The notes under the pieces are model-generated. The model saw only the letters and a program-made list of their open reading frames with translations, had not been told where the DNA came from and searched no databases. Made by a program: the position numbers and the translations under genes. Positions 15,586 to 23,504 of a stretch of DNA of 23,576 nucleotides are shown piece by piece. Where the stretch lies: the NCBI GenBank assembly GCA_964558715.1, contig CAZLFD010000023.1, positions 1 through 23,576 on the forward strand. The letters run 5' to 3'. The stretch is from JBGSOV01 sp964558715 (GTDB taxonomy: Bacteria; Patescibacteriota; Gracilibacteria; CAIRYL01; GCA-016699755). The number at the start of each line of letters is the position of its first letter. The stretch's first letter is position 1.

Positions 15586-18500
15586 CTAGAGAACCTGCAG
15601 CAGGCCGTTCAGTTCGTAATTGTGTACGGGCAGCAAGACCTTATCGATTACATGGATAATGCCATTGCTGGCCTGAATATCGGTGATGGTGATTTCTGCG
15701 TTGTTGATGAAGAAGCGATCACCTGCTTGGCTGACCGAGAAGCTGACCGTTTCTCCATTTGCCATTTCGTATTGCACTCCTAGCGGAATGTCGTTTGAAC
15801 CGATTGCCGCCGGAGTAACATGATAGGCAAGGATATCGGTTAGAATAGCGACATTCTCGGGCGCTAAGAGCAGATCGAGTGCACCCGTGGGCAATTTTGC
15901 GAACGCAGCGTTGGTGGGAGCAAAGACCGTAAATGGACCTTCGCCATTTAGCGTGTTGACCAGATCGGCTGCTTCGAGGGCTGTAAACAGAGTGCTGAAG
16001 TCGGAATTTTCTGCAGCGATAGCAACGATCGTCTCATCCAAACCTGGGGGGTCGGTAGGTGTCGGAGGTGGATGTGGGAGTGAATTTTCAAAGTACTGGA
16101 ATGTCCATTTTCCAGATCCGGTACAGGTTTCTGCTTCACGGCAACCACATTTCCACTCGTTATTTACAAGCGAACACGTATATGAAACGAGGTAGTTTGG
16201 AATCGTCATTTGCTCTGGAGTAATCGCTTCGATTGTTGTTGCCGTGCCGGCGATCCATTTGCCGTTCGCTGTTGCGACATCACTCTCGTATTTGATTTGC
16301 TCCCAAGTCTTCCCATCTTTTGTGAGGTAACCTGAGTGCCATATAAAGTGATTGTCTTCGCCGGTACCGATTACAATTTCGATAGCATTCTTTAGGCATT
16401 TAACTTTGCTGGTTATCTCTCTTGCTTCGCTAAACATGTTCCAGGGATAGCCAAAGCGACTTGGTACCAATGCAGGGTCGGCCTGGGTAATCTTGTGGCA
16501 AGAAAAGCTTGGTGAACCTGGTGGGTTGGTCGGCGGTGGAGCGATCGGGCCATCGGTGACTTGAATTTCTACTGTTTCTGAAACGGCTCCCGTGCGACTG
16601 TAGCAAGTGAGATGAAAGGTCTTATCTGCTACAATGTCTGTAATTTCTCGAGAGCCGACGGGTGGCAGGGTTTCAAACCAAATACTCGATCCGGATGTGC
16701 TTCCGGCAAGGTGATTAGTAATGGCTTCATCATAATAGTACGGGCCTTCGGTATTACCCCAGTCGCCCGATGGAACACAGATATCCGCGTTTTGTGCAGT
16801 CCACTGCAATGTTGCAGAACCGCCTTCAGCGACTTCAACCTTGTCTGCCGTAAAGTTGAGCGTCGGCACCGTAGTCGCGATAGCGACCTTGATCGTTTTC
16901 GATACTGTTTCTACTACCGGATTCAAGCCATCCCACATAATGTTCCCGCTACAGGTGAGAGTAAAGCTCTTTTCTTTCTGAATGTCTGCAATGACTTCTG
17001 TGCCATGAACGCTGCGGATGCCCTCCCAGTCGCCAGAGGCAATACACTCACTGGCATCGCTTGTGCTCCATTTTAAGTTGACCTCATCACCTTTCTTGAT
17101 AGCATTCTTATTCGCGATAAACTCAAGTGACGGAGCGCTGCTCGAAAGCTTTACGTGTATCGTTTCTGATACTGTTCCTGTGTTTTCACTGCAGGTAAGG
17201 GTGAAGCTTTTTTCTTCGTCAATATTTTCGATGATCTCGGAGCCAGCAAGGTTTTTGTCACCTTCCCAATCGCCACTGGCGACGCAGTTGGTGGCGTTGG
17301 TAGTGTTCCACGTTAATTCGACCGAATTGCCGACCTGAACGGCGGTCGCACTTGCCGCGAAATCGAGCATTGGCGCGCTCGATGAAACTGCCACTTCGGC
17401 AGTGCGTGTTACCGTTCCATATGGCCCGACACAGGTCAACGTGAACGCTTGATTGCTGCGAATATTGCGGATTTTCTCGGAGTCGTTGATCGTCTTTTCG
17501 CCATACCAATTTCCACTAGCGGCGCACGCAAGCGTATTAAACGATACCCAACTGAGTTCTACGCTGTCGCCTTCTTCGACCGTGGTAGCATCTACATTTA
17601 GCGTCAGTTGCGGGGCAAATTCTGAGGTTGCTACATACACGCTTTTGACCACTGTCTCGTACTCATTGCCACAGACGAGCGTGAAGCCCTTCGTTCCATC
17701 AATCTGCTCAATAGTCTCTATGCCGTTTGTCGGTTTCTCATTTTGCCAATCATCTAGCGCAAGGCAGTAGTCGGCATTTTCTGTTTCCCATTTTAATTCC
17801 ACACTACCAAGCGGCTCAACCGAGCTGGCACTGGCGGTAAAAGTGATCTGGGGTGCTTCTGACAGGCTTTTGCCGAGAAAGAGCAGCTCACCCCATCCAT
17901 TCGGATCGTGAACGGTTCCGCCGCTAGCGTTCGACCAAGCATATTGCAGTTTGTTGCCGTCGGCGTCGATATCATTAAACACGACTTCAAAACCAAAGGC
18001 GGTGCCCATGGCAGGTTCCATGTCATATCCGATAGCTTCCCACGGAATCTTCATCTCGATCGAGTAGCCGATATCATTATCGGTGTTATCATTCAGTGTG
18101 CCGTTGTAACGCACAACGGATTCAAAATCACTATCATAATAAAAGTCACCCCCGTCGCTATCGGCTTTGGCGTTGTTGAGATTCACAAAATAGCGGTAGT
18201 CGTTGTTCTGTGGTTCAGATCCGAGATCAGCATCTAGATCGAGCATGATGGCGACCGCGTCATCTTGAAACAAATCTTCGTCGCGACCTTCAGCAAGCGC
18301 ATTCAGTTGCGGGTCTTTTACCTCGGCAATCATATGCAGTGCGTCTTCAGTCGAGACGAAACGAAACGCGGCACTGAGGCCATGATCATCGTCACCAAGG
18401 TCGATGAATTCAGAATCTTCAAATTCGTTATAATGTCCATCGACATCAAAAGGATGCATCAAGCTTGGTACTTCATATTGGTCTGGAATGCGATTCAAGC

Positions 18501-20364
18501 AGAGATGCGTCACCTTCACACTGTTCGCACTGTTGTCTGGCGGGCATTGACTTGCTGTATTCATGGTGACCGTATTTTTTCCGGTAAACAATTCATAGGT
18601 GCCGGCAAACTGATTGCGCGATGAAATCGTGCATTCGTCGGTATCATCTTCTACAGTCACTCCGGTGCTGTTATTTACATCCAACGTAAACGATTCATTT
18701 GTCTGAGTGTTACATTTGCCAGATTCGCTACGTACGACGTAGGCATCGATGTCATAGTTACCGGCAACATCCAGCATAAACGAAGCATCATCGGAAGTGC
18801 GTCCGCTATTATGACAACCGTCTCCTACGACCCACATATCAGCCGGAACTACAAAATCGGCATCTGGACAGACATCTTCTTGGATCACCGGATAGTTGGC
18901 AATTATGGTCACCCCCGAAGTGCTAGCGCCCAGATTACCCGCTAGATTGGCAGTATCGACGATAATCGAATGGTCGTCACTGGGGATGCCTAAACTAGAA
19001 GCGGTACGATTATATTCTAAAACTACCGATTCTTCCGGCTCAAGACTGGTGATAAAAACGCCCCCATCAGTCAATGTACCCGTACATTCAGCGCGCGGTG
19101 GGCAGGTCATTTCCATGCCTGTTACTTTACTAAGGGCGCCGCCATTCGTCGGGATCGTCAGCTCATCCAGCAATTGGATGTCGCCGGCGACTTGCCCTTC
19201 GTTTTTGATGATAACGCGATAGTAAGCTTTTTCACCGTTCTTGAGTTCAATATCATTATTAAAATCAACGCCATCGACCGAGACGACTTTATCCACCGAA
19301 AAAATTGCGTCTGGTTCATGTACCGGAAGGACTTTTACGGAAAGTGTTTTTTCTACCACACCACCGTATCCTCCGCAGGTGAGAGTGAAAGTCATATCTT
19401 CTGTAATATCAGAAATCGTTTCCATACCCTTGAGCGGCATTTCGCCTTCCCAGTTGCCCGAGGCAGTACAATACCCAGTGCGGATCGACGCCCATGAAAG
19501 TTTTACATCGCCACCCGGGTATACTACGGTGTTACTTTGTTCGAAGGTCAGTTCCGGAGAAATATCGATCACTTCATTGCTGAAGATAAGCGCGCCCCAA
19601 CCACTAGGGTTGTTAGCAGAGCCACCATCGGCATTCGACCAAAAGCGCTGACGATACCAACGATATTTGCCCTTGGCAATCGAGTCGTTTAGCCCTAGCT
19701 CAAAGCCGAACACAGTTCCGGCATCTGGGGTGCTGTTTAATCCTAATGTGCTCCAGGGAATCTTCGTTTCGACTAGGTATCCTTCATCGGTGTCGCGATT
19801 GTTGTTCAGCGATCCATTATAATCGACGGTAGAATCGAATACTCCTTCCCATGCCGAATTACCTGCCTGGCTAGAATATTGGATATTGACCAGATTAACG
19901 AGAAATTTGTAATCGTCATATTCCAAGAAGCGTCCACCGTTATTCCCGACATCAAGCATCAATTCAATACTATCATCCATCCACAACTTGTCGCGGTAAT
20001 GTGTGTTGAGGCGCTTATCATCCACCACGCCAGAAATATACAGACCCTCGCTATCGGCAATGATCTGATATTTTCCTTTGGCGCCTGTTTTGTGATGAGT
20101 CAGTTCGATTACCGGTACGTCGACAAAGCGTTGCGGATTGGCGCCAAACTGAATGGTCTGAGCAGCGCGCATGACTTTGTAGGTTTTGCGTTTTCGGTGA
20201 TCAGCTTCATAGAAACTTACTTCGACCGGGGTGTTGGCCTGTTGGACCAATTCGCTCCCTTCAATCGGTGTAAAAAATGAGGCTTGCGTTATAGCAGTTG
20301 TGCTCAGTGAACCGACGAGTACAAGCGAAAGCCAAACATGTTTGGCTAGGCGGGTGGTTTTCAT
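15586..20364 (-). CDS. 1592-residue modular surface protein: CBM9-like, Ig-like, DUF11-like and FAS1 domains
   Basis: This giant exported protein probably serves carbohydrate or matrix binding and adhesion. Signal peptide 1-29. CBM9/DOMON-like beta-sandwiches lie at about 85-262 and 632-831, both with an IPW strand and a final GWG(A/E)L strand. Ig-like repeat 1 (269-346) is followed by a DUF11-like domain (350-490), a Cys-containing beta domain (497-625), and Ig-like repeats 2-6 (837-1271). A Pro-rich hinge, a Cys-rich module of unknown type (1287-1428) and a second Pro-rich hinge lead to a FAS1 domain (1442-1578, with GPFTVFAPTNAAF and GIIHVIDKVLLP). The Ig repeats carry paired cysteines (C-ASGDW and LTC). 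No LPXTG motif, C-terminal helix or sorting domain is visible, so the anchoring mode is unknown. Start supported by the signal peptide; a promoter lies at 20427-20455. Confidence 0.92.
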   Translation of the reverse strand: MKTTRLAKHVWLSLVLVGSLSTTAITQASFFTPIEGSELVQQANTPVEVSFYEADHRKRKTYKVMRAAQTIQFGANPQRFVDVPVIELTHHKTGAKGKYQIIADSEGLYISGVVDDKRLNTHYRDKLWMDDSIELMLDVGNNGGRFLEYDDYKFLVNLVNIQYSSQAGNSAWEGVFDSTVDYNGSLNNNRDTDEGYLVETKIPWSTLGLNSTPDAGTVFGFELGLNDSIAKGKYRWYRQRFWSNADGGSANNPSGWGALIFSNEVIDISPELTFEQSNTVVYPGGDVKLSWASIRTGYCTASGNWEGEMPLKGMETISDITEDMTFTLTCGGYGGVVEKTLSVKVLPVHEPDAIFSVDKVVSVDGVDFNNDIELKNGEKAYYRVIIKNEGQVAGDIQLLDELTIPTNGGALSKVTGMEMTCPPRAECTGTLTDGGVFITSLEPEESVVLEYNRTASSLGIPSDDHSIIVDTANLAGNLGASTSGVTIIANYPVIQEDVCPDADFVVPADMWVVGDGCHNSGRTSDDASFMLDVAGNYDIDAYVVRSESGKCNTQTNESFTLDVNNSTGVTVEDDTDECTISSRNQFAGTYELFTGKNTVTMNTASQCPPDNSANSVKVTHLCLNRIPDQYEVPSLMHPFDVDGHYNEFEDSEFIDLGDDDHGLSAAFRFVSTEDALHMIAEVKDPQLNALAEGRDEDLFQDDAVAIMLDLDADLGSEPQNNDYRYFVNLNNAKADSDGGDFYYDSDFESVVRYNGTLNDNTDNDIGYSIEMKIPWEAIGYDMEPAMGTAFGFEVVFNDIDADGNKLQYAWSNASGGTVHDPNGWGELLFLGKSLSEAPQITFTASASSVEPLGSVELKWETENADYCLALDDWQNEKPTNGIETIEQIDGTKGFTLVCGNEYETVVKSVYVATSEFAPQLTLNVDATTVEEGDSVELSWVSFNTLACAASGNWYGEKTINDSEKIRNIRSNQAFTLTCVGPYGTVTRTAEVAVSSSAPMLDFAASATAVQVGNSVELTWNTTNATNCVASGDWEGDKNLAGSEIIENIDEEKSFTLTCSENTGTVSETIHVKLSSSAPSLEFIANKNAIKKGDEVNLKWSTSDASECIASGDWEGIRSVHGTEVIADIQKEKSFTLTCSGNIMWDGLNPVVETVSKTIKVAIATTVPTLNFTADKVEVAEGGSATLQWTAQNADICVPSGDWGNTEGPYYYDEAITNHLAGSTSGSSIWFETLPPVGSREITDIVADKTFHLTCYSRTGAVSETVEIQVTDGPIAPPPTNPPGSPSFSCHKITQADPALVPSRFGYPWNMFSEAREITSKVKCLKNAIEIVIGTGEDNHFIWHSGYLTKDGKTWEQIKYESDVATANGKWIAGTATTIEAITPEQMTIPNYLVSYTCSLVNNEWKCGCREAETCTGSGKWTFQYFENSLPHPPPTPTDPPGLDETIVAIAAENSDFSTLFTALEAADLVNTLNGEGPFTVFAPTNAAFAKLPTGALDLLLAPENVAILTDILAYHVTPAAIGSNDIPLGVQYEMANGETVSFSVSQAGDRFFINNAEITITDIQASNGIIHVIDKVLLPVHNYELNGLLQVL
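16552..17856 (-). repeat. Five tandem Ig-like repeats in the giant surface protein
   Basis: Units of about 78-105 residues at protein positions 837-914, 917-994, 997-1074, 1077-1164 and 1167-1271; a sixth, isolated copy is at 269-346. Consensus: G.SVEL.W.T.NA..C.ASGDWEG, a SE.I..I strand, K.FTLTC, then GTV..T..V.V. Repeats 3-5 share the closest wording. The fourth copy in the array has a short insertion before the last strand, and the fifth has about 25 extra residues including three consecutive Tyr. Each unit keeps two Cys likely to form a disulphide. Confidence 0.88.
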
Positions 20365-20426
20365 GTGAAATCAAAAATTTATTTTGGTATGCGTTTCGGA
20401 TTTTTTCTATCCAATTAATTCACAAT

Positions 20427-20455
20427 ATTATACCGAAAACAATCTCGAAATACAA
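20427..20455 (-). promoter_or_regulatory. Promoter of the giant surface-protein gene
   Basis: Minus strand TTGTAT (20450-20455), 17-nt spacer, perfect TATAAT (20427-20432). The leader would be about 57 nt, longer than for other genes here, leaving room for post-transcriptional control. No Shine-Dalgarno precedes the ATG. Confidence 0.62.
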
Positions 20456-20521
20456 CGTATTCGTTTCATATTTTTTGCACTTCCCGGTGGACTAGAAAAA
20501 GGCGTGGCTATCCGTGTTTGC

Positions 20522-20551
20522 TTTAAATATATTAATAGCGTAAAATATAAT
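20522..20551 (+). promoter_or_regulatory. Promoter of the DUF916-like surface-protein gene
   Basis: Perfect TATAAT (20546-20551) with TTTAAA (20522-20527) 18 nt upstream. The -10 lies in the 12-mer TATAATTAAATC shared with position 422. It diverges from the giant-gene promoter, with about 70 bp between the two promoters. Confidence 0.48.
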
Positions 20552-20561
20552 TAAATCAAGA

Positions 20562-20590
20562 AAAATCGTATTTTATGAAAATCGTTTTCA
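20562..20590 (+). promoter_or_regulatory. Two adjacent AAAATCGT dyads in a leader
   Basis: AAAAT-CGT-ATTTT (20562-20574) and TGAAAA-TCG-TTTTCA (20576-20590) are neighbouring inverted repeats that share AAAATCGT. They lie between the -10 box and the ATG at 20601 and could bind a regulator. The AT-rich context makes chance possible. Confidence 0.35.
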
Positions 20591-20600
20591 GTTTCTCTTC

Positions 20601-21707
20601 ATGAAACAAAAGACAAAAGTGCGAGTAACGGCTGCACCACGAGCTTTTTTCATGATGAGCTTGGTAGTGTTTGTGTTGCTTTGGAGTGTTCCTTTGCTTG
20701 CAATCGCCCAAGGAGTAAGTGCTACACCTGGTTACCCCAGAGCTGATGACGCAGACACCAGAACCATGATCAAGCTTACCGTGTCAACTGGTGAGGCGGC
20801 GCACGATGGGATTCTGCTCGAAAACAATACACAGCAAAACAAGATCTTTCGGTTGTACGCTGTAGATGCAGAAACTTTACCAGACGGCAGCCACATCTGC
20901 CATGAGCCGGGGTCGGAGAAAACGAGTGTGGGAGGTTGGCTTTTTTCTGACCATAATCTCGTTAAGCTGGCGGTAGGCGAGCGAAAACTGATGGACTTTT
21001 TTGTGAGGGTTCCTACCACTGTTGCCCCCGGGTTTTATGATGGCTGTGTTTTTATTGAGGAAGCAATTGCAAGCCAAAGACAAGATGGTTTACGCACATT
21101 TCGCAAAGGAATCCGAGTCCATGTACAGGTTCCTGACCATGTCGTTCAAAAAATTGCTCCAGAAGGATTCAGCGTAGTCGAGAAGCAGTATCCAGAAAAA
21201 GGCGAAAGCCATTTATTGTTTGTTTCTCGCTTGCGCAACAATGGCAGCATGCCTGCCAACGTAAAAGTAGAAGTCGATATGACGAACTGGTACGGAGGTA
21301 ATTCGAAATCGGTCGAAACCAGAATGTCGATTCCCGAGGCCAGGACGGCCGATTGGCGCTTTGAAATGAAGCCCTCTTTTTGGGGCGGTGTTTATCGTGC
21401 TGAACAGATCGTCGAATATGCACGCCTCGCCCACCTTAAACCAAGTAACGAAGGACAAGGAAATAAAACGGCTCAAGACCATCAGACCTCACCGTTGATG
21501 TGGGGGGCGAATATTACCGGAGTTTCATCGGCATCCGCAGCAAGCAAAGATGTCGTCCACATTCGTTCGGGAACCATCTGGTATTTTACCCCGCCTACAC
21601 CGCTCGCACTTCTCATCGAGGTCGGATGTGTATTAGCGATATTCGCATTATTTGTGCTGTTTCGCGCATACAAAAGACGTCGGTTTGTATTTGCACATAT
21701 CGGTTAG
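20601..21707 (+). CDS. Membrane-anchored surface protein resembling DUF916/WxL-interacting proteins
   Basis: This 368-residue exported protein has a hydrophobic N-terminal segment (about 17-37) acting as a signal peptide, ending near AIAQG. The domain at 55-180 has the order seen in DUF916: a GEAAHDGILLENNTQQNKIF strand with 'external norms' character, a basic/acidic mid part, GERKLMDFFVRVPTTVAPG (126-144), GFYDGCVFIEEA and a closing strand. A second beta domain (about 190-275, LLFVSRLRNNGSMPANVKVEV) resembles DUF3324. A C-terminal helix (334-354) precedes RAYKRRR, giving a type I topology. In Firmicutes such proteins bind peptidoglycan and WxL partners; whether this applies here is inference. 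Cys100 and Cys149 may pair. It is divergent from the giant surface gene and convergent with folD. Confidence 0.82.
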   Translation: MKQKTKVRVTAAPRAFFMMSLVVFVLLWSVPLLAIAQGVSATPGYPRADDADTRTMIKLTVSTGEAAHDGILLENNTQQNKIFRLYAVDAETLPDGSHICHEPGSEKTSVGGWLFSDHNLVKLAVGERKLMDFFVRVPTTVAPGFYDGCVFIEEAIASQRQDGLRTFRKGIRVHVQVPDHVVQKIAPEGFSVVEKQYPEKGESHLLFVSRLRNNGSMPANVKVEVDMTNWYGGNSKSVETRMSIPEARTADWRFEMKPSFWGGVYRAEQIVEYARLAHLKPSNEGQGNKTAQDHQTSPLMWGANITGVSSASAASKDVVHIRSGTIWYFTPPTPLALLIEVGCVLAIFALFVLFRAYKRRRFVFAHIG

Positions 21708-21729
21708 CACCAGAATTATTAGTGGAGCA

Positions 21730-22575
21730 TCAACCTCCCTGTTGCCGTTCTGCAGCGTGCACGGTGTTGACGATAAGGCTCGCAACCGTCATTCTGCCAA
21801 CACCACCTGGTACAGGGGTGATATAGCTGGCTTTTTCGACGACCCCATCAAAATCTACATCACCCACCAGTTTCCCTGAATCCAGACGATTCATGCCTGC
21901 ATCTACAACTACCACACCATCCTTTACCATATCGGCAGTTATCAGGTCTGCTATGCCCACCGCAACGATCAAAATATCCGCTCGGCGTGTATGCACCGCC
22001 AAATCCTGCGTTTTTGAGTGACAGGTCGTCACAGTAGCACTGCGATTTAAGAGCATCGTCGAGATGGGTTTGCCGACGATGTTCGACCTTCCTACCACGA
22101 CCGCCTCTTTCCCTTTCGGGTCGATGCGGTATTCGTCGAGCAAACGGATGATTCCGGAAGGCGTGGCTGGCGGTAGATCTTCAAAATCTTTACTCAGAAA
22201 CATTTTCCCGATGTTGTACGCATGAAAACCATCAACATCTTTTTTTGGGTCGATCGCGCGGATGACGAGCGGTTCAGAAATGTGCTTGGGCAAAGGGAGT
22301 TGCACGATAAACCCCGTGACTTCGGGGTCGCTATTCAGCTCTTGGATCTTGCCTAACAATTCCATTTCCGAAATATCTGCTGGATACTCATAAGACAGTG
22401 AGCGGATACCAGCCTTTTCGCAGGCCAGTTTTTTATTTCGCACATACACTGCACTGGCTGGATCTTCTCCAACCAGAATCACCGCAAGCGTCGGATGGAG
22501 TGCTGCAGCTTTTGCCTGGCACTCGGCGATCAGTTTTTCGGCAACGGCTTTCCCATCGAGAATCTGTGCGGTCAT
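21730..22575 (-). CDS. Bifunctional methylenetetrahydrofolate dehydrogenase/cyclohydrolase FolD
   Basis: FolD interconverts 5,10-methylene-, 5,10-methenyl- and 10-formyl-tetrahydrofolate with NADP(H), feeding purine and formyl-methionine synthesis. From the ATG at 22575 it has 281 residues, the usual length. Motifs: YVRNK (44-48) with catalytic Lys48, VQLPLP (91-96), KKDVDGF (111-117), the Rossmann loop VVGRSNIVGKP (160-170) and TPVPGGVGRMT (253-263). The family usually has PGGVGPMT and PCTP; here these are GRMT and PATP. The ATG at 22575 is preferred over the one at 22590 because MTAQILDGKAVA matches the family N-terminus and the earlier ATG abuts a hairpin. It ends in TGA, confirming TGA as a stop in this genome. 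Confidence 0.95.
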   Translation of the reverse strand: MTAQILDGKAVAEKLIAECQAKAAALHPTLAVILVGEDPASAVYVRNKKLACEKAGIRSLSYEYPADISEMELLGKIQELNSDPEVTGFIVQLPLPKHISEPLVIRAIDPKKDVDGFHAYNIGKMFLSKDFEDLPPATPSGIIRLLDEYRIDPKGKEAVVVGRSNIVGKPISTMLLNRSATVTTCHSKTQDLAVHTRRADILIVAVGIADLITADMVKDGVVVVDAGMNRLDSGKLVGDVDFDGVVEKASYITPVPGGVGRMTVASLIVNTVHAAERQQGG

Positions 22576-22591
22576 ATGTTTGCAAAACATA

Positions 22592-22622
22592 CTCCCAGTT
22601 TGCCAGTGGGAGCAGTTTTTTT
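22592..22622 (+). terminator. Terminator-like hairpin at the 5' edge of folD, opposite strand
   Basis: CTCCCA (22592-22597) pairs with TGGGAG (22607-22612) around a 9-nt loop. On the plus strand CAG and seven T (22616-22622) follow. No plus-strand gene ends here, so it may stop antisense transcripts over folD, or act on the minus strand as a structure in the folD leader. Confidence 0.35.
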
Positions 22623-22713
22623 CAATGTCAGAGCAAACAGTAAAAAGAGTGTCTTGTCAGATTTTTTCTGGAATCCGATATCTGAGCACGAGTGCCTGTT
22701 ATCTAACGACGGA

Positions 22714-23469
22714 CTATATTTGCTTTTCTTGCTTTAACTGCAGCAATTGCTGTTCGGTTTCTGCACCGGCGGTTTTACGGGAAAAGCCCAAAAGCAGAAA
22801 AGCCATAACCGATCCTAAAATAATCAGCAGCAGATTGAAGATGAAAAGGAGTGAAAAGAGATCGAATTCGCCGATTTCACCCATGCCTAGTAAAATCCCA
22901 AAAAAGCTCACAAATGGAATCAATGATACAGCGACGGCGACTCCTACCAGATTTAACTGATTTGTCGGGCGCAGCCACGCATACACTCCAGAAAACCCAG
23001 AAATGAATGCCGCCATAGAAAGATAGACATTTTGGCTGCGGAACTTTTCCACAAAGATCGCGATTTCGATGTCTTGCTCGGTAAACATAAAAAACCGCAC
23101 GGCAATTGCAGAAAGCAAGATTACAAAGAGCATGGCACCAAGTAGGCTTTTAAGCGCATAAATGATCAAGCGCATATGCAAAAGCGAAATGCCCGCGGCA
23201 ATCGCCAGTACCGGATTGATGAGTGGGGCAAGCACCATCGCGCCGATGAGGATCGCTGTATCATTCAGCAAAATTCCCAGTGTCGCGAGCAGGCCAGAAA
23301 GACCGCACATCACAAAGAAATTCAGCTTGAGGCGTGAGTTTCTAATCAGTTGTTCCACCGCTTCGCATGCGCGCTTGTTCTTCTCGTAATGCTCTACCTG
23401 AATCAGCTTGTTCCAACGGAAGGAGCCCGAAGTCTTCCAGATTCCGAATTTTCTTTTGGTTTCAAACAT
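22714..23469 (-). CDS. DUF389 family integral membrane protein
   Basis: A 251-residue protein from the ATG at 23469, with about six hydrophobic segments (52-68, 72-92, 101-125, 149-165, 174-197, 203-228). The signature AILIGAMVLAPLINPVLAIA (72-91) matches the DUF389 core, a family of membrane proteins without an established biochemical role. The N-terminal 48 residues are basic and polar and the C-terminus is Gln/Lys-rich and cytoplasmic-like. A longer frame begins at a TTG at 23565, but a consensus promoter sits inside that extension and ends 6 nt before 23469, so the shorter start is correct. Many DUF389 proteins carry a longer N-terminal domain; this is a short version. Confidence 0.88.
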   Translation of the reverse strand: MFETKRKFGIWKTSGSFRWNKLIQVEHYEKNKRACEAVEQLIRNSRLKLNFFVMCGLSGLLATLGILLNDTAILIGAMVLAPLINPVLAIAAGISLLHMRLIIYALKSLLGAMLFVILLSAIAVRFFMFTEQDIEIAIFVEKFRSQNVYLSMAAFISGFSGVYAWLRPTNQLNLVGVAVAVSLIPFVSFFGILLGMGEIGEFDLFSLLFIFNLLLIILGSVMAFLLLGFSRKTAGAETEQQLLQLKQEKQI

Positions 23470-23475
23470 AATGTT

Positions 23476-23504
23476 ATTATAACACTTATCACCTTGTTTC
23501 TCAA
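23476..23504 (-). promoter_or_regulatory. Consensus promoter giving a leaderless DUF389 transcript
   Basis: Minus strand TTGAGA (23499-23504), 17-nt spacer, perfect TATAAT (23476-23481), then exactly six bases to the ATG at 23469. This is the clearest leaderless arrangement in the window. Confidence 0.7.

Noticed and set aside
15586..20364. UGA recoded as glycine, as in Absconditabacteria and some Gracilibacteria
   Set aside because: FolD and the VirB4-like protein both end at TGA at their natural C-termini, and long genes need no TGA read-through.
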